In this document: positions 1 through 12,744 of the stretch, in pieces
Layout of the letters: every line of letters begins with the position of its first letter
Position numbering within the stretch: the stretch's first letter is position 1
DNA from: Vombatus ursinus
Lineage: Eukaryota; Chordata; Mammalia; Diprotodontia; Vombatidae
NCBI RefSeq assembly: GCF_900497805.2
Contig: NW_020954557.1
Span: forward strand, 36,591,210-36,655,209
Direction of reading: 5' to 3'
Length of the DNA stretch: 64,000 nucleotides
Made by a program: the position numbers and the translations under genes
The notes under the pieces: model-generated
Seen by the model: only the letters and a program-made list of their open reading frames with translations
Databases searched by the model: none
Told to the model about the DNA's origin: nothing

Positions 1-119
1 ATGTAAATGAAAGTTTACACTGAAAATTTAACAGTTACCTTTCTTAAGCCCTTCCAAGATGTCTTCAGCTCAGCTCTGACCTCCTTCCTTCTCATTGTCC
101 CTTTACATGGCTCAAATAA

Positions 120-1262
120 GATTGAGGTCTATTAGATTCTCCACTCTACCACCCCACCATCTTTATGGTTGTCAAGTTTTCTGGATGTCTCATAGGCATC
201 TCAAAATAAACATTTCCAAAACAGATTCCCCCAAAACTTTACCCTCTTTCAAATGTCTCTATTGTTGAGTGCTAGGGCATCTCCACCAGTGTCTGAGGAC
301 AGGGAGTAATTTGATCTGTTTGGCACATGCTGCTTGATGTCTCTCTTCAGGATGTCTTGGTCTTTTAGAGAAACTGGGCCTGGGTCAGAATTAGGTGTGA
401 GTGGTGGCAGAGTCCTTACTCCACAGGAATTGCTTGCTCCCCTAATGATCACCACCATCTTTTCAGTCATCCGAGTTCACAACCTCAGGGTCATCCTTGA
501 CTTATCACTCTCACACGTCATATCCAATCCATTGCAAAATCTTGCCTCTCTTTCCACAACAACTCTCATACCTGTTCTCTACACTCAAATAGCCACCTTT
601 ATCTCAGGTCCTCATCACTTTATACCTGGCCTATTGCAAAAGTCTCCTATTTGATCTCCATGCCTCATCTCTCTCCTCTTCAATCCATCCCCTACCCAGC
701 TGTCAAAGGGATTTTCCTAAAGAACGGCACTGCCCACATCACCCTCCTACCCAATGAACTCTACTGGTTCTCTATTATCTCTGAGATCAAATAGCAACCT
801 TTCTTTTTGGCATTTAAAGTTCTTCCCAACCTGATTCCACCTTATCTTTTCTAGTTTCCTTGCCCATTATTCTCTTCCACATTCTCTATAATCCAGCCCC
901 ACTGGCCCATTTTCTGTTCTTTACATACTACAGTGCATCTCCTATCTCAGTGTCTTTGAATCATTCATCTCCCCCATGCATGATATGCACTCTCTCTTTA
1001 CGTCTCAGCTCAAGTATCACCTTCTACATAAAACTTTTCCTCATCCTTCAGCTACTAATAGTAAGCTTCTTCCTCAAATAATTTTGTATTTATTTTGTAC
1101 CTTTTATTTGCATACTTGTAAATGTACCATCCTCTGATCCTTTAGAATGAAAGCTCCTGGAGGACAGGCACTAGTTAGTTCCCTTTTGTCTTTCTATTGC
1201 CACTGCCTAGTACAAGGCATGGCACATTATTAGGCTCTTAATAGATTCTTGATTGTTTGATT
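120..1262 (+). repeat. L2 LINE, 3' portion (interrupted)
   Basis: Sense-orientation L2 remnant. It contains the conserved stretch meaning 'tggatgtctcataggcat...' near 180-200 and the phrases 'cacaacctcagggtcatcct' (480) and 'gctcaagtatcaccttcta' (about 1010). It ends in the L2 tail 'aaagctcctggaggacaggc' (about 1150) followed by 'cctagtacaaggcatggcac'. About 285-440 does not fit the L2 consensus I remember and may be an insertion or strong divergence. Open frames here are LINE relics, not genes. Confidence 0.7.
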
Positions 1263-1540
1263 GAGTTGTTTTAATGGATTTGTGACTAGTCATTCCAGTC
1301 AAATTACTTCTTTCATAGATACATTAGAAATAATAATCCTTTGAAAGTGATATTAAAAAGCCATTTTAAAAAAGACGTAATAAACACATCATCAAGGGAA
1401 AAGTATTTGGATAAGTTTCTAAGTGTGGCGGAATGGATCTAATTGTCTTCTATGATCCTTTCCCAAGCCTTATGATTCTATGGTAAGTATTTGAAATACT
1501 TATGAGAGGATTAGTGCAAAAATGAGAGTTTCTAAATGAT

Positions 1541-1600
1541 ATTTAGTGAAGGATAATTTTTAGTGAAGTATCTAATATTTAGTGAAGGATAATATTTTAG
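1541..1600. repeat. Short tandem duplication (36-bp spacing)
   Basis: The phrase 'atttagtgaaggataat' occurs at 1541 and again at 1577, with a partial third copy between them. This is a local duplication in AT-rich intron. Confidence 0.75.
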
Positions 1601-2896
1601 ATAAAGTTTATTAATGTAGATTTCTACAAGTGAGAAATAGTGAATAGTGAATATATCGTATATAGTGGATAGTGAAAATATCTTCACTTAGTAACTTCCT
1701 ATGCAACACATTTAAAATTAATCCAGGCAGAAAACTAATACAGCTTTTTAGGAGTCTGAGTGGTGCCCTAGAATTTAGGAAGTTCCCAGATTTACTAAAC
1801 ACAGACACAGGTGATCCAGGGAAGTAAGGAAGACACTGATTCCTGCATCACCATGTGGGTTTCCAGGATACCAAAGAATTTATAAAGTTCTTTTCCCTCA
1901 TTTTAAATTCATACATTTCCCTCAAAACCTTCTTTTTTCTTAAACTTATTTTAAATGATGTTGACCACACCTTTCCAGTGTTTTATACAGATGGCATTTA
2001 TTTTACACTTTTTAACTCAAATATCTATTCTTCTGTTCCCTCTATCTTCAAATATCTTTAGGAAACCAAGTGATCAAACCAAAAAAAATTAGGCAAATTG
2101 AAGACCGTCACACTCTGTTTGCTTTAAGAGACAACACATAATTTTAGCAATGCTCCTTTGGCATAATTGTCAATATCAAAAGCATAAATAAGCTCAGGCC
2201 AACCAAATACTAATTATTTTGTAATCAAATAAGATTTCCATCTGCTTCTTCAAATAAATAATCACTGACATGTAAAAGGCAGCAAGACCAAGAAATATTT
2301 AGTGCATTAATGTATGCACTACATGAGGATAAAAGAAACAAATGTTCGTGGATCAAAGAGAACTCAAAGCAATGAGTAATGTAACACTCATCTCATATTA
2401 AACAAAGATTACCATGATGAGATGCAGTGTTGTCTGCCCCACTCGATTTAGCAGCTGGAAAAAAAGTAACAGAATCAGAGAAAGAGACACACAGAGAAAG
2501 AGCTAGTGAGAGAGGTTACAATAAATAAAGAATCCCTTGGGATAGTTTCTCTACCCTTTATGTACAATCTTGGAACTGGATAGGATGCACTCAGCCCATC
2601 TCCTTTCAAGTAGGATGGTACCTAACTTCTTTTGGTTAAATAAGTGTTTGTCTTCTCAAGTATCTACAATAAATCAATAATTATTTTTGAGGATCCAATA
2701 TGTAACTAGCACAATATATTCCAGGCACTGTGTTTGATAAAAAAAAGAAACACAAGATGAAAGGACTATCCCTTGCTCTTACTACCTGACCAACACCTTT
2801 TTTTCCCTCCAGCCATCTCTGTGATGACATCCTTTACAGTGCTTTTCTGATGTGATTCATTTGTGTTGTAGCTCATCATGAGCCTTTCCATTGCCA

Positions 2897-2898
<2 letters not shown>

Positions 2899-2932
<34 letters not shown>
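2899..2932. repeat. (TG)17 microsatellite
   Basis: Seventeen uninterrupted TG dinucleotides are read directly. It is likely polymorphic. Confidence 0.98.
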
Positions 2933-2933
<1 letters not shown>

Positions 2934-2959
2934 AGAGTCCCCTCATTCCTTTCCAGGTT

Positions 2960-3345
2960 ACATTCCTGACTTTTTCTCCCATGCCCTAGAAACCTTTTCA
3001 TCCTGGAAGCTCTCTCCATTTCTGGAATTCACACATTGGAAGCACCTGCTGCCCCTGCAGCCTATCCCTCTGATTGAATGCTCCTGGCACAACCTTTATT
3101 TAAGTAGGGTGCTCAGATCAGCCATGTCTTTCTCTGCCTTGCCCCTGACTGGGTACCTTTTTCTCTCCTCCCCTGCCCCCACCACCCAACTGTCCCACTT
3201 TTTCAGCTTACTTATGTTGCCTTCTCTCAGAATATAAACTCTTTGAGGGAAGGGGCTATCTTTCTTTATGTTTGTACTTTTATTCCCAGAATTTAGCACA
3301 GTACTTCACACAGTAAATACTGAGTAAATGCTTGTTGACCGACTG
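2960..3345 (+). repeat. L2-type LINE 3' end
   Basis: The 3' part carries the L2 tail signature: 'ataaactctttgagggaagg' near 3232, then 'ttcccagaatttagcacagt', and finally 'gagtaaatgcttgttgacc'. The 5' boundary is uncertain. Confidence 0.65.
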
Positions 3346-3479
3346 TGCGTATACATACGTGTATATATTCCTTTTATCTAGCCAGGCTTTGTTACCAAGT
3401 CTTGCTAGTCAACAATATTAACTGATTTTTATGCTGTGCTTTAAATGCCTTAAAGTTTACAAAGTACTTTAACTACACT

Positions 3480-4290
3480 ATCTCAGATGATCAAAACAAA
3501 AGTACATCCAGCTCCCCAAAATTTCAAGCCCAGAAATGATCTCAAAGTGCACCAAGTGAATATGGCCGATTTGAGCATTGCATTTTCCTTAGCAACGGAA
3601 AATTGGCAAACTGATCAAATAGCCTGGAAGTGGACTCAGTGTCACAATTCCATGTGTCTGGGGAGCTTCTGGGGCTTTGCACAAGTTCCAAATACTATTC
3701 ACGACGGTACAAGAAGTACTCTGCTTTTCCACTTTCCAGCAGTGACACTGTTCCCATTAGAGCCATAAAGCTTATTGTAGAAATGCCATGCCTGAAGTCT
3801 GTGTTGTGTTTCTGATGTGAATGATATGAGAAGAAGCCACCATGAGCAGGATGCTGCAAATGTTTTGTAGACAACTGAACTATTCCCAAGCTGATCCCTT
3901 TGTCCTAAGTCACAGCTTTAAGGGGCACCGGGGAGAATTTCATTTGCTGTTGTGTTTTGTTTGTACTTAGAGACGCAGGCAGATGAGTATCCTAGTTGAT
4001 GTTGTAAAAAGTGGCATGAGCTCATATTAAACGCCATTAAATTCTAGACAAGGCAGGCTGTTTGCTTTTGTGGTTGTGTGGGGCACAGGAAATGGGTAAG
4101 ATATCTCAGAAGGGAACTGTATATTTTCCCATGCGCACAGTAAGCAATTGCAGAGCGGAGCTTTTGTGAAAAATACAGAGTAGCTAATTTCTCTGCAGCA
4201 TCCTTGAGAGCACTTCTATACGAGAGCATGGTTTATTTTCCGAGGGGTTCCCATTGTGATTGTTGCTATAAAACATTTTCCTAGACTCAA
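3480..4290. other. Repeat-free intronic block
   Basis: About 800 bp with no transposon signature I recognise, balanced base composition and several retained CpGs, unlike the surrounding SINE and LINE debris. Frames of about 60-90 codons exist on both strands but match no family I know and lack coding character. It is a candidate for conserved non-coding DNA, by inference from the absence of repeats only. Confidence 0.3.
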
Positions 4291-4324
4291 ATACTGTTAG
4301 AGTCAGAAAGGTCCCTAGAGAGTA

Positions 4325-4528
4325 TCCAATAATAGAATTCTAGCATGTGGGAACCTGAATGGAACTAAGAGATAATCTAGTCCAGTCACCTCATGTTTAT
4401 AGGTGACAAGCCTGAGTCCTGGAGAGTTGAAGCCACTTGCCAAGTGCACTTGGCTATTGGCTGTGCTGGAGTTTGGGCTTAGATTTTGGGTCTCCCTCTC
4501 CAGTGTTGTCTCTGCTATGCTGCTTTAA
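4325..4528 (-). repeat. MIR3/THER1-type CORE-SINE
   Basis: Reverse-orientation MIR-like element. It has 'taagagataatctagtccag' near 4367, then the 'aggtgacaagcctgag...gccacttgccaagtg' core in diverged form. Confidence 0.55.
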
Positions 4529-4530
4529 GT

Positions 4531-4770
4531 CTGTTGTTATTATTAAGTTGTTTTTCAGTCGTGTCTGACTCTCCATGACCCCATTTGTGGTTTTCTTGGC
4601 AAAGATACTGGAGTGGTTTGTCATTTCTTTCTTCAGTTCATTTTACAGATGAGGAAACTGAGGCAAACAGGGTTAAGTGACTTGCCCAGGGTCACACAGC
4701 TAGTAAATATCTGAGGCCAGATTTGAACTCAGGAAGGAGTATCCCTAATTCCAGGCCTATCCATGTCTAC
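4531..4770 (-). repeat. Mar1-type SINE
   Basis: Reverse-complement full-length copy. The RTE-like tail 'ttttcagtcgtgtctgactc' (about 4552) is followed by 'ttcttggcaaagatactgga', 'gatgaggaaactgaggcaaa' and the tRNA-like head near 4690-4765. Confidence 0.88.
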
Positions 4771-5080
4771 TGTAAGATAATTGTGACTCCTTTTCAAGCT
4801 ATATTATTCATAGTGTGGGAACTGGTTCACAGTAACCATCATATCCCCAATGGAGAATTCCAAAGTCGGCAAATGTGAACTTGAGGTGGATCATCTAAAA
4901 TGGCAAGTGAAAGCAGATGTTAAGTTTAGAGCCTTTTGTGTGCAGCACATCCAATATTTATTAATTTGACTCAAATGGACAAATATTTATTCAGCGTCTA
5001 CCATATCATAGGATCATTGATCCAAAGTTGTTAAGGACTCAGAAGCCATCTAGTGCAATACCTAGGTGTCATAGTGGAGG

Positions 5081-5300
5081 GCTACAGAAGGAGTCAGGAA
5101 AATCCAAGTTCCATTACTCCTTGAGACACTAGCTAAATTACCCTGGGGAAGTCATTTAATATAAGGTAACCTCGGTTTCCTCATTTATAAAATGGGGATA
5201 AAAATAGTACCTAACTCATGGTTGTTGTGAGGATCAAATGAGATAATACATATGAAATACTTTTGAAACCTTAAGACATTATGGAAATATACACTAGCTG
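5081..5300 (+). repeat. MIR SINE
   Basis: Sense MIR. It has a diverged B-box region, then 'cggtttcctcatttataaaa', 'tggggataaaaatagtacct' and 'gttgttgtgaggatcaaatg', which is the classical MIR CORE and 3' LINE-like part. The short stretch before it (4985-5060) resembles an antisense MIR3/THER1 scrap. Confidence 0.75.
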
Positions 5301-5313
5301 TTTTTACATAAAT

Positions 5314-5571
5314 GGAAGCTAGGTGGTATAGTGGATAGAGTGCCAGGCCTAGAGCCAGGAAGACTCATCTTCCTGAGTTCAAATCTGGCCTCAGACACTT
5401 ACTAACTGGGGGACCCTGGGCAAGTCACTTAACCCTGTTGGCCTCAGTTTCCCCATCTGTAAAATGAGTTGTAGAAGGAAATGGCAAGACACTTCAGTAC
5501 CTTTGCCAAGAAAACCCCAAATGGGGTCATGAAAAGTTGGATACAACTGAAAAATGATCGAAAATAGCAAC
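5314..5571 (+). repeat. Mar1-type SINE
   Basis: Full-length sense copy. The head 'gaagctaggtggtatagtgg' is followed by the B-box region 'gagttcaaatctggcctcag', the CORE and the linker 'tttgccaagaaaaccccaaa'. The RTE-like 3' end 'agttggatacaactgaaaaa' lies near 5535. Confidence 0.9.
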
Positions 5572-6039
5572 ATTTTACATATAAGGAAACTGAGGCACTC
5601 TTCTTGATGCTGAGAATATTATAAAAAAATCTTGTCAAGGAGCCCACATTCTAATCATCATATAGGAACAAATTTTATTTAGTTATATTTTTAATGCCAA
5701 TCTATGCCAAACCTAAGGTTCACAATTCAGAATTACATATCGAAACTCCAAAATAATAGGTCTAGGAACTAATCTCAAATATACACATATATAACATATA
5801 GATATATATTATATTTGCATATTTATATGTACTATATGCATTTGTGTATATTATATATATCTATATTTGTATATCTAGAACACATATAATATATATGGGG
5901 GTATATTGTTGATGTTGGAGAGAAGATTCTAGTTACAGATACAATTTGGATTAGTCCCTTCCAACTCTGTGATTCTCTTACCATGGAAAAGAATACTACC
6001 AACTGCATTCTGTGCTGATAAAATTATATCTAGACTTTT

Positions 6040-6510
6040 GCATATTTGGGTCACCATGTTTTGAGAGCAGTATTTCCAAACTAGAATGAGCAACTTAGAA
6101 GAAATCCAAGTAATAAGGCTTTGGAAATCATGCATTTGATGAATGGATGCAATATCTGATAACACCCAACCTGGAGAAGAGAAGGCTAAGAGGGGGCAAA
6201 ATTTAAAAATTATCTGAAGGGCAATTATATGGATGCAGAAATAGATCTTTTCTATTTCAACCAATAGGTCACAATAGGAACAATGGATTGAAGTTACAGA
6301 GAAATAAACTTTTAACTTAATATGGGGAAGAATTTCCTAACCATTCAAGGTACCTAACAATGGAATGAGTTCACTTAAAAGTTAGTAAACCTCCAAGCTA
6401 GATGGATGGACCACCTGCTAGTTATGCTGAGGAGGGGCTACCTTCATTTCAACTCACATTTATTAGATGAACTCTAAGGTTATTTCTAATTCTAAGATTC
6501 TGTTGATGGG
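6040..6510 (+). repeat. L3/CR1-clade LINE 3' end
   Basis: Sense L3 3' region. Landmarks are 'cctggagaagagaaggctaa' (about 6170), 'aataggaacaatggattgaa' (about 6275), 'aatatggggaagaatttcct' (about 6318) and 'taacaatggaatgagttcac' (about 6355). They follow the order of the CR1/L3 tail I recall. Confidence 0.75.
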
Positions 6511-6940
6511 CAGGATTTAATATATGATATCAATCATATTATAAAATACCATTTGGAAAAATGGCCTTGATTCATCTTTTCACAACTATAATGTTGGGAA
6601 CTTTCAATAAACTCCTTCCAGCCCCACCATCTCTGATCCTGAATTTATCTTATACCTGGCTAGTTCTAGGAAATCATTTGGACATCTTTGTAGTCAACCT
6701 TTCCAAGAAGGAAAATGAGCTTTTTATACAATGAAAGACAGAGTACTGAAAAAAAAAAAAGAACAATTTACCACCACTACCCCCAACTATATTGTACTGC
6801 CATTAAGTGGAAGTGCTATTGCAGAATTTCCATGTTTCAGTATATTAGCACCTCTTCCTAAGCCCAGGGCATGGTATATGCTAGGAAGAATACATGCACA
6901 ATAAGCCATATTACAATATAGTATATTTGTATATTCATGA

Positions 6941-7153
6941 AGGTAGAGCAGAGGACAGAGCACTGGGAAGATCTGAGTTCAAATCTGGCCTCAGACACTT
7001 CCTAGCTATGTGACCCCAAACAAGTCACTTAACTCTTTGCCTCAGTTTCCTCATCTGTAAAATGAGCTGGAGAAGGAAATAGCAACCACTCTAGCATCTT
7101 TGCCAAGAAAACCCCAAATAGGTTCATGAAGAGTTGGACACAGCAGAAAAGTG
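6941..7153 (+). repeat. Mar1-type SINE (5'-eroded)
   Basis: Sense copy with 'gagttcaaatctggcctcag' (about 6976), 'gagctggagaaggaaatagc' (about 7064), 'tttgccaagaaaacccc' and the tail 'gaagagttggacacagcaga'. The head is diverged. Confidence 0.85.
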
Positions 7154-7410
7154 TGGAAGGAGAAAAAAAATTTTTCTTCAATATTCTACACTCTCCCTTC
7201 ATCCTTCAATGTGAAACATTCAAAGCCTTCCATGCATGAGTGTGCTATGTTTTCTCCCTGCTCCAATGTGTCCTAAAATGAAGAAACACATTTTTATTTG
7301 TGTATTTGTGTGTTGGGGGGAGAGGAGAATGTAAAGGAGGATAACGTTATTCCTTTGAATAGGGTGGCTTAATAGAAATAAAGAATCAAGTTGGGTTTAT
7401 TTGTAGAATG

Positions 7411-7411
<1 letters not shown>

Positions 7412-7470
<59 letters not shown>
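7412..7470. repeat. (TG)24(GA)6 compound microsatellite
   Basis: Twenty-four TG units run straight into about six GA units. Confidence 0.97.
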
Positions 7471-8089
7471 TAGGTGTGGGTATGTGGAGAATGGAATGTA
7501 GAGAGGGGGCACTGCTAGTCTTTTTAAAAAGGCTATGACATAGAAATAAAGCACCAAGCTGGGTATTCATTACTGAAACCCTTATAAATAATCTGGTAAC
7601 ACAGAGAGAGCAAGTGTTTTTGCTACCCACATCCAAATCAGACAGCAGGAAGCTAGGTAGTATTTCTTGTTAGTCTACTAAGCAAGTTCTTTAAAAATGA
7701 ACTTTTGAATTGCCTCCACTGCTATCTTAATAGATAAGTTAAAAATAAGAAATGAATCAACTCCCATAACTTGATAAATATGATTGTCTTATTCAGAATA
7801 TGCTGAAACAGTTAAAAGACTACCACTTTTGTATGTTAATAACTCATATTGAATTATAGTTGCATTACTGACTGAATGAAAAATGTTTTCCCCTTTATAT
7901 ATGTAACTAATGAAGAAATAGCAAGGCATGGATGATTACAATCCACTCTTTGCTTTATGAACTTTGAGTACTCCCAGGGAGCATCATAAATCAGATTGAT
8001 GCTCCTGAGCCTTGAATTCAGCCTTTGGGTCCCAGGATGGTCAGTAATTTTTTTTAAATATGTAAGCAGACATTTCCGTCTCATCTTCT

Positions 8090-8640
8090 CAAAGGAGACC
8101 TAATTGCTCCTTCCTCTACGCAATATGTATTAGAGTCCGGTATGTATCTGTAACACCAGCTATTCCTGCAAGGCGGTTGGCAGAGCAGGATTTATATGTT
8201 GAGAGAAGGAGAAAGTTTGGGAGGTGATCAGGTGCCAGAGAGAACAGAGAGAAGCCCTTTTTGGTAACAGCGTGCACTGCATTTGACACAATGTGAGTGT
8301 GATGAAAAGGCAGAATCCCAGCAAGGTCAAAGAGTTTTACAAGGAGGTTTGTCTGAGGTTGTCAGCTCCTCAAAATTAGCAATTATAACACCTTTTTGGA
8401 CTGAAGATTTAAAAATAATTCAGTCGTGTCTAAGGCAGTAGGCCTTTGTTATGTTTTAATTCCCACAACGGTCAAAGGTCTAAAATGAAACACCTGAGGG
8501 TAAGACCAAGTTATGGAGAGCAGCAACATGGAAGTGATACAACTAAGAAGCTGGTTAGATCTTGGGTGTGATGGTCTTCAGGCCATGGATGTAGAAGAAA
8601 GGGGATCAGTTGTGGTTTTGCAAAGATTTGACACATATAG
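8090..8640. other. Repeat-free intronic block with transcription-factor-like motifs
   Basis: No transposon signature is recognised. It contains a MEF2-type match 'ttaaaaataa' at 8409-8418, a TCF/SOX-like 'cctttgtt' near 8442, and a direct-repeat nuclear-receptor-like pair CGGTCA-A-AGGTCT at 8469-8481, all within about 75 bp. Single motifs of this length occur by chance. The clustering in repeat-free DNA of a gene expressed in heart is what makes it worth noting. Confidence 0.3.
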
Positions 8641-9959
8641 CTTCATTAGTTTTTTTGTCCCTCCTAATCAATATGTGAGATAGCTGGGATCCCACTTCCT
8701 CTATACCAGGACACCTTGATGATCCAGGCAATGACCTTGGGTTTTATAGGAAAGAGGCAGGTTCTTGTTCAGGTATTTCTGACCAGTTCCTATCTCTGAT
8801 GTCATGGGTAGGAATTAACCAGTGAGGGACTACATAGAAGTTTCTGGAAAAGTCATGGGGCTGAGTAGAGGGGTAGCATCTATTAGGTAAGAGGAGGTAG
8901 TATATATGAAGGAGAGGCCATAAACAAGACTTCTGGACCTCAGAGAGATTTAAAAAGAAAAGAGGAAAGGAAAGGAGAGCAGATAGGAAAGGAAAAGGGA
9001 AAGGAAATCAGAAAAATTTCTTGGCCTTTCATATCAAATGTAAGTTCACAATACTTTGGAGATATGTATGATAAATGGAATTCAGAACAAAATTTAAAAA
9101 TTGGATATAATTAAACATCATTAATTTGAGCTAATTAGGAGGTTAATCAGTGAAAAATCTCAATTAAAATATCTTAAATAGAAGTATTTTCCTTTATTAC
9201 TTTCCAGTACAGAACTTGTCTGTTCCTGCTCAGCACCTTGTGTGAGGTAGATGCTCCATAAAAATTTGTTGAGTGAACTTAATGAATGAAATTTTCTTCT
9301 TTCTGAGAGTGGTACAAAAAATTCTTATGAAGAAGAAAAAGGGGAACTGTCTAAAGAGACAGATGTGGGTGTGCACGAAACTCACTGACAAACTAAGACT
9401 TTAAAAAGGCAGGTGAAGAAGTTGGAGTCAAGATCAAGTAATTGAGCATAAATGCAAAAGAAATTAATATAGTCCTATAAGAATTATATCAAAACACTAA
9501 AAACCAGAATGAACTCAGGCCAAAAATCAGTACCAAGGACAATCAATATGGTGTTTAAGTTCTGTTGAAGAAAACTAAAGGACCTAAGAAGGGTTCACTC
9601 TCCTTCCTGAGGCAGTTGGGATAATGGAAGACATAGAAGTAGCTGAATTCAGCTTTAATTTTCTTCTGTTTATCTTATTAAAGAAGAATACCTTTCAAAT
9701 TAATCATGGAACAAAAATAGTTAGTAGGGATTGGAAATCCAAGAAAAAGTGAGGAGGTGTTCATTCAGGCAACGTGTAGTTTGCCCTCTTTGAAGAGCTT
9801 CATGGGACACTAAAACCGTCAGATTGATGAACTATTGATGGTGAGCCTTGAAGGATCTTCGAGATTGGGAGATTTGCAATAGGAATGGAGAAGGACAAAT
9901 CTAGTGATGAGACTCTTCAAACTTAGGTAGCCTGATGCTCTGTCTGCAAACTTCTTATC

Positions 9960-10375
9960 ACAATCTTTCATGCCCGAAATATCCTGCCAAACTTGATTGC
10001 TATTAACTTCTTCCCCAATACTTTACTATCTCAGTCCTCTGCACATTTGTACAAGCTGTCTGCCATATCTGCAATGAATGTCCTCTTATCCTTACCTCCC
10101 AGAATCTTTAACTTACTTTAAAGAACAGCTCAGATGTCACCTCTTCTATAAAAACTTCCATGATCTTCCCTAGTTGTTAATGGTCTCTCTCTACTTTCAT
10201 ACTTTGTCATTTGTGTACTTGGCATTTTCCTCAGTAGAATATAAAGTCCTTGAGGGCAGGAGCTATTTCATTTTTTCAATTTTTTTTTCTTTTTTTTCAT
10301 TCTTTGTGTTCCCAGAATCTCACCCAGTGCTTTGTCCATGTGCTATGGACATGCTTGACAAATGTTTGTTGAAAT
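9960..10375 (+). repeat. L2 LINE 3' end
   Basis: Sense L2 tail: 'aacagctcagatgtcacctc' (about 10124), 'aaagtccttgagggcaggag' (about 10244), then the ending 'gacaaatgtttgttgaa' (about 10356). Confidence 0.75.
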
Positions 10376-10409
10376 GACTCCAACAGATTAGATACCCTTC
10401 CCATCCTTG

Positions 10410-10910
10410 TACTAACTATAATTTTATGAACTTCTCTCCAGTTTCTATCTAAATTGTTAACAAAAATGCCGAACAGAATGGGACCTGGGACAGAATTCTT
10501 GTGATTCTCATTTAGAGACCTCCTTCCTGATGTATAGAAATCCATTATTTAATACCCTTTGTGTGATATCATTTAAGTAGTTACAAAGCAACCTAACTTG
10601 ATTATCACCAAGCCCACATTTTTACATCTTACACTATATACCATGAGAGACCTTGTCAAATGCTTCACTGAAATCTAGGTATGCTCTACCTGTTTCTTTG
10701 ACCTACAAATAAATCTATTAATGCAGTCAAAAAAGGAAATGAGGTTAGTGTGACAAGACTTGTTATTGAATGCATACTGATTTCTAGTGATCACTGCTTT
10801 CCTTTCAAATTACTGTTATATCATTTATTTGCCTTCTGAAATCTATATTTACAGGCAAATCAACTATTCTTTAGCTGTGAACTAACAAGTATTTTCCACA
10901 TTAACATTTT
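10410..10910 (-). repeat. L3/CR1-clade LINE fragment
   Basis: Antisense L3/CR1. The landmarks are 'aacagaatgggacctgggac' (about 10473), 'gttacaaagcaacctaactt' (about 10582), 'ccttgtcaaatgcttcactg' (about 10651), 'aaaaaggaaatgaggttagt' (about 10731) and 'tctagtgatcactgctttcc' (about 10783). They are in the order of the antisense CR1/L3 ORF2 and 3' region I recall. Confidence 0.8.
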
Positions 10911-12744
10911 AGGTTACTCTACTCAAATATGCATGTAGAAAATGTAATTTGAGGATAACCATATTTATTTCCTTTTCCATCCTGTCTTTTAGATAAGCTC
11001 TCCATAGGATGAAGGAGAAGACAATAATAACATATCTGTGAATTGTGTTAAAGTACTTTTAAGCAATTCTAAAAGACCTGGAATAGAGATGGTTAACATC
11101 AATGGCTGAAATGAAACAGAATATCAGTGAATTTCAGTTATTCATGCTCTCTAACCTTCATTACCACACATAATCAATTCTGATCTGGTTATATAAACAG
11201 AATACTTATGAAGTCCTTGCAAAACTGTAAACTTTAATACTCAGGGATAGAAGCAAACTATAAATGGCATATAGAAATATAATTTCTAATGTTTTAATAT
11301 CATACAGTTCAAATTTCTAAGCTTTAAGATAAGACCCATCTTCCATGATTCATCATTTAATCTGATTTTCCAACTCATTGCAAATATTTTCCAGTTGCTG
11401 CTGAGTGATTTCATAAATTGGATTTGTGATTTTAGGCCTAAGTTCTTCCAAAGAATGTGATTTTTATTAGTGAACAATAGTTTTCAAAAGACTCCAGAAA
11501 ATAGACCCAAGGGGATAGGTCAAGGTGAAAATGTATAATGTATACAGATGTTAAAAGTAAAGAGTAAAGAAACACATGCACACACAAACATATACACATG
11601 TAAGTTAATAGAAGTAGCTTAGGAATTGAGTAGATTAGAGGACTAGCATTAATAAGCCCACCACTACAAATACATATATTCTTTCAGTGTGATAAAGAGA
11701 TCAGAATTCTTGAAGCATACTGGAGAGTGTGAGACAAAGCACTAAATTACTGCATCAAATAATATTTCCCTGGACCTAGAAATAGACCTCTGAGCTCTCC
11801 AAGAGAGCGGACCTGATTTTGTAGATTTAGAACTGGACCTGCCTTTGTGGCTAAAGGGTAAATGAACGTTGGTGGTTATTTATCCCAGTCCTTTGATTTA
11901 TTTTTATATTACTTCGCCCTAGGTCTGCCACTCTTTTGCTAGATGATCTGGGGTTACTACTTAATTTATCTGGTCCTTTATCTTTTAAAAATGGAAATAT
12001 TTCCTTGGAAATAGCATTTGTTAGTGACTTAGAACTGAAAACAAGAGCAACTGTGCTGCAGAGACACTAATATAGAACAAGGCAGCATTTAAAACAGTCT
12101 TGAATATTCTTTGGGGAATCTATATTCAGAAATTAGAAATTGCCAAGACTGGAGCAGTTGAGACACCCTAGGGATACGAGGGCACAGTTACATAGATAGT
12201 CTGGAAGTAACCTTGCAAACAGCACAGCTGGCCTATCCTGCTCATTAGTACCACCTCCTGCCCAGGACAGGGCAAAGTCAAGGTAAGTCTATAGCAACCA
12301 GCATCAAGGAAGAGTCTAGAGTGAGTGAGGGACCATTCTCTTTCCAAATCTGCTGAAAATTCAAAATTCTTCTCTAATTACGTATATAATTATGTGCATC
12401 TATTATTGATGTATTTTGTTTCACCACAATAATATCCTATCCCTAAACACAGCACCTTTCCTGAAAGACAAATAAGCAAACAAGATAACAAACATTATTA
12501 AGCAAAATCATTGGATATAACAATCAAGATTGATAAAACATGTAACATTTTTCACTTACAGTTTATCATTTTTTAACAGAGAGGAAGCAAATGTGCTTTA
12601 AGATCAGTCATCTAAGATCAGCATTGGTTATTGTATTTTGTCTGAATTCTGTTGTTTTTTACTGTTGTCTTCATTTGCATTATTGTAAGCTGTTCTCCTG
12701 CTTCTAAGCTTTCTTCCCTCTGCCCCGGTTCATATAAATCATAA

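Noticed and set aside
3487-3768. 93-codon frame in the repeat-free block
   Set aside because: No recognisable family, no splice sites matching a CCDC141 exon, and overlapping frames on both strands.
7369-7636. His/Thr repeat frames on the minus strand
   Set aside because: Translation of the (TG)n microsatellite.
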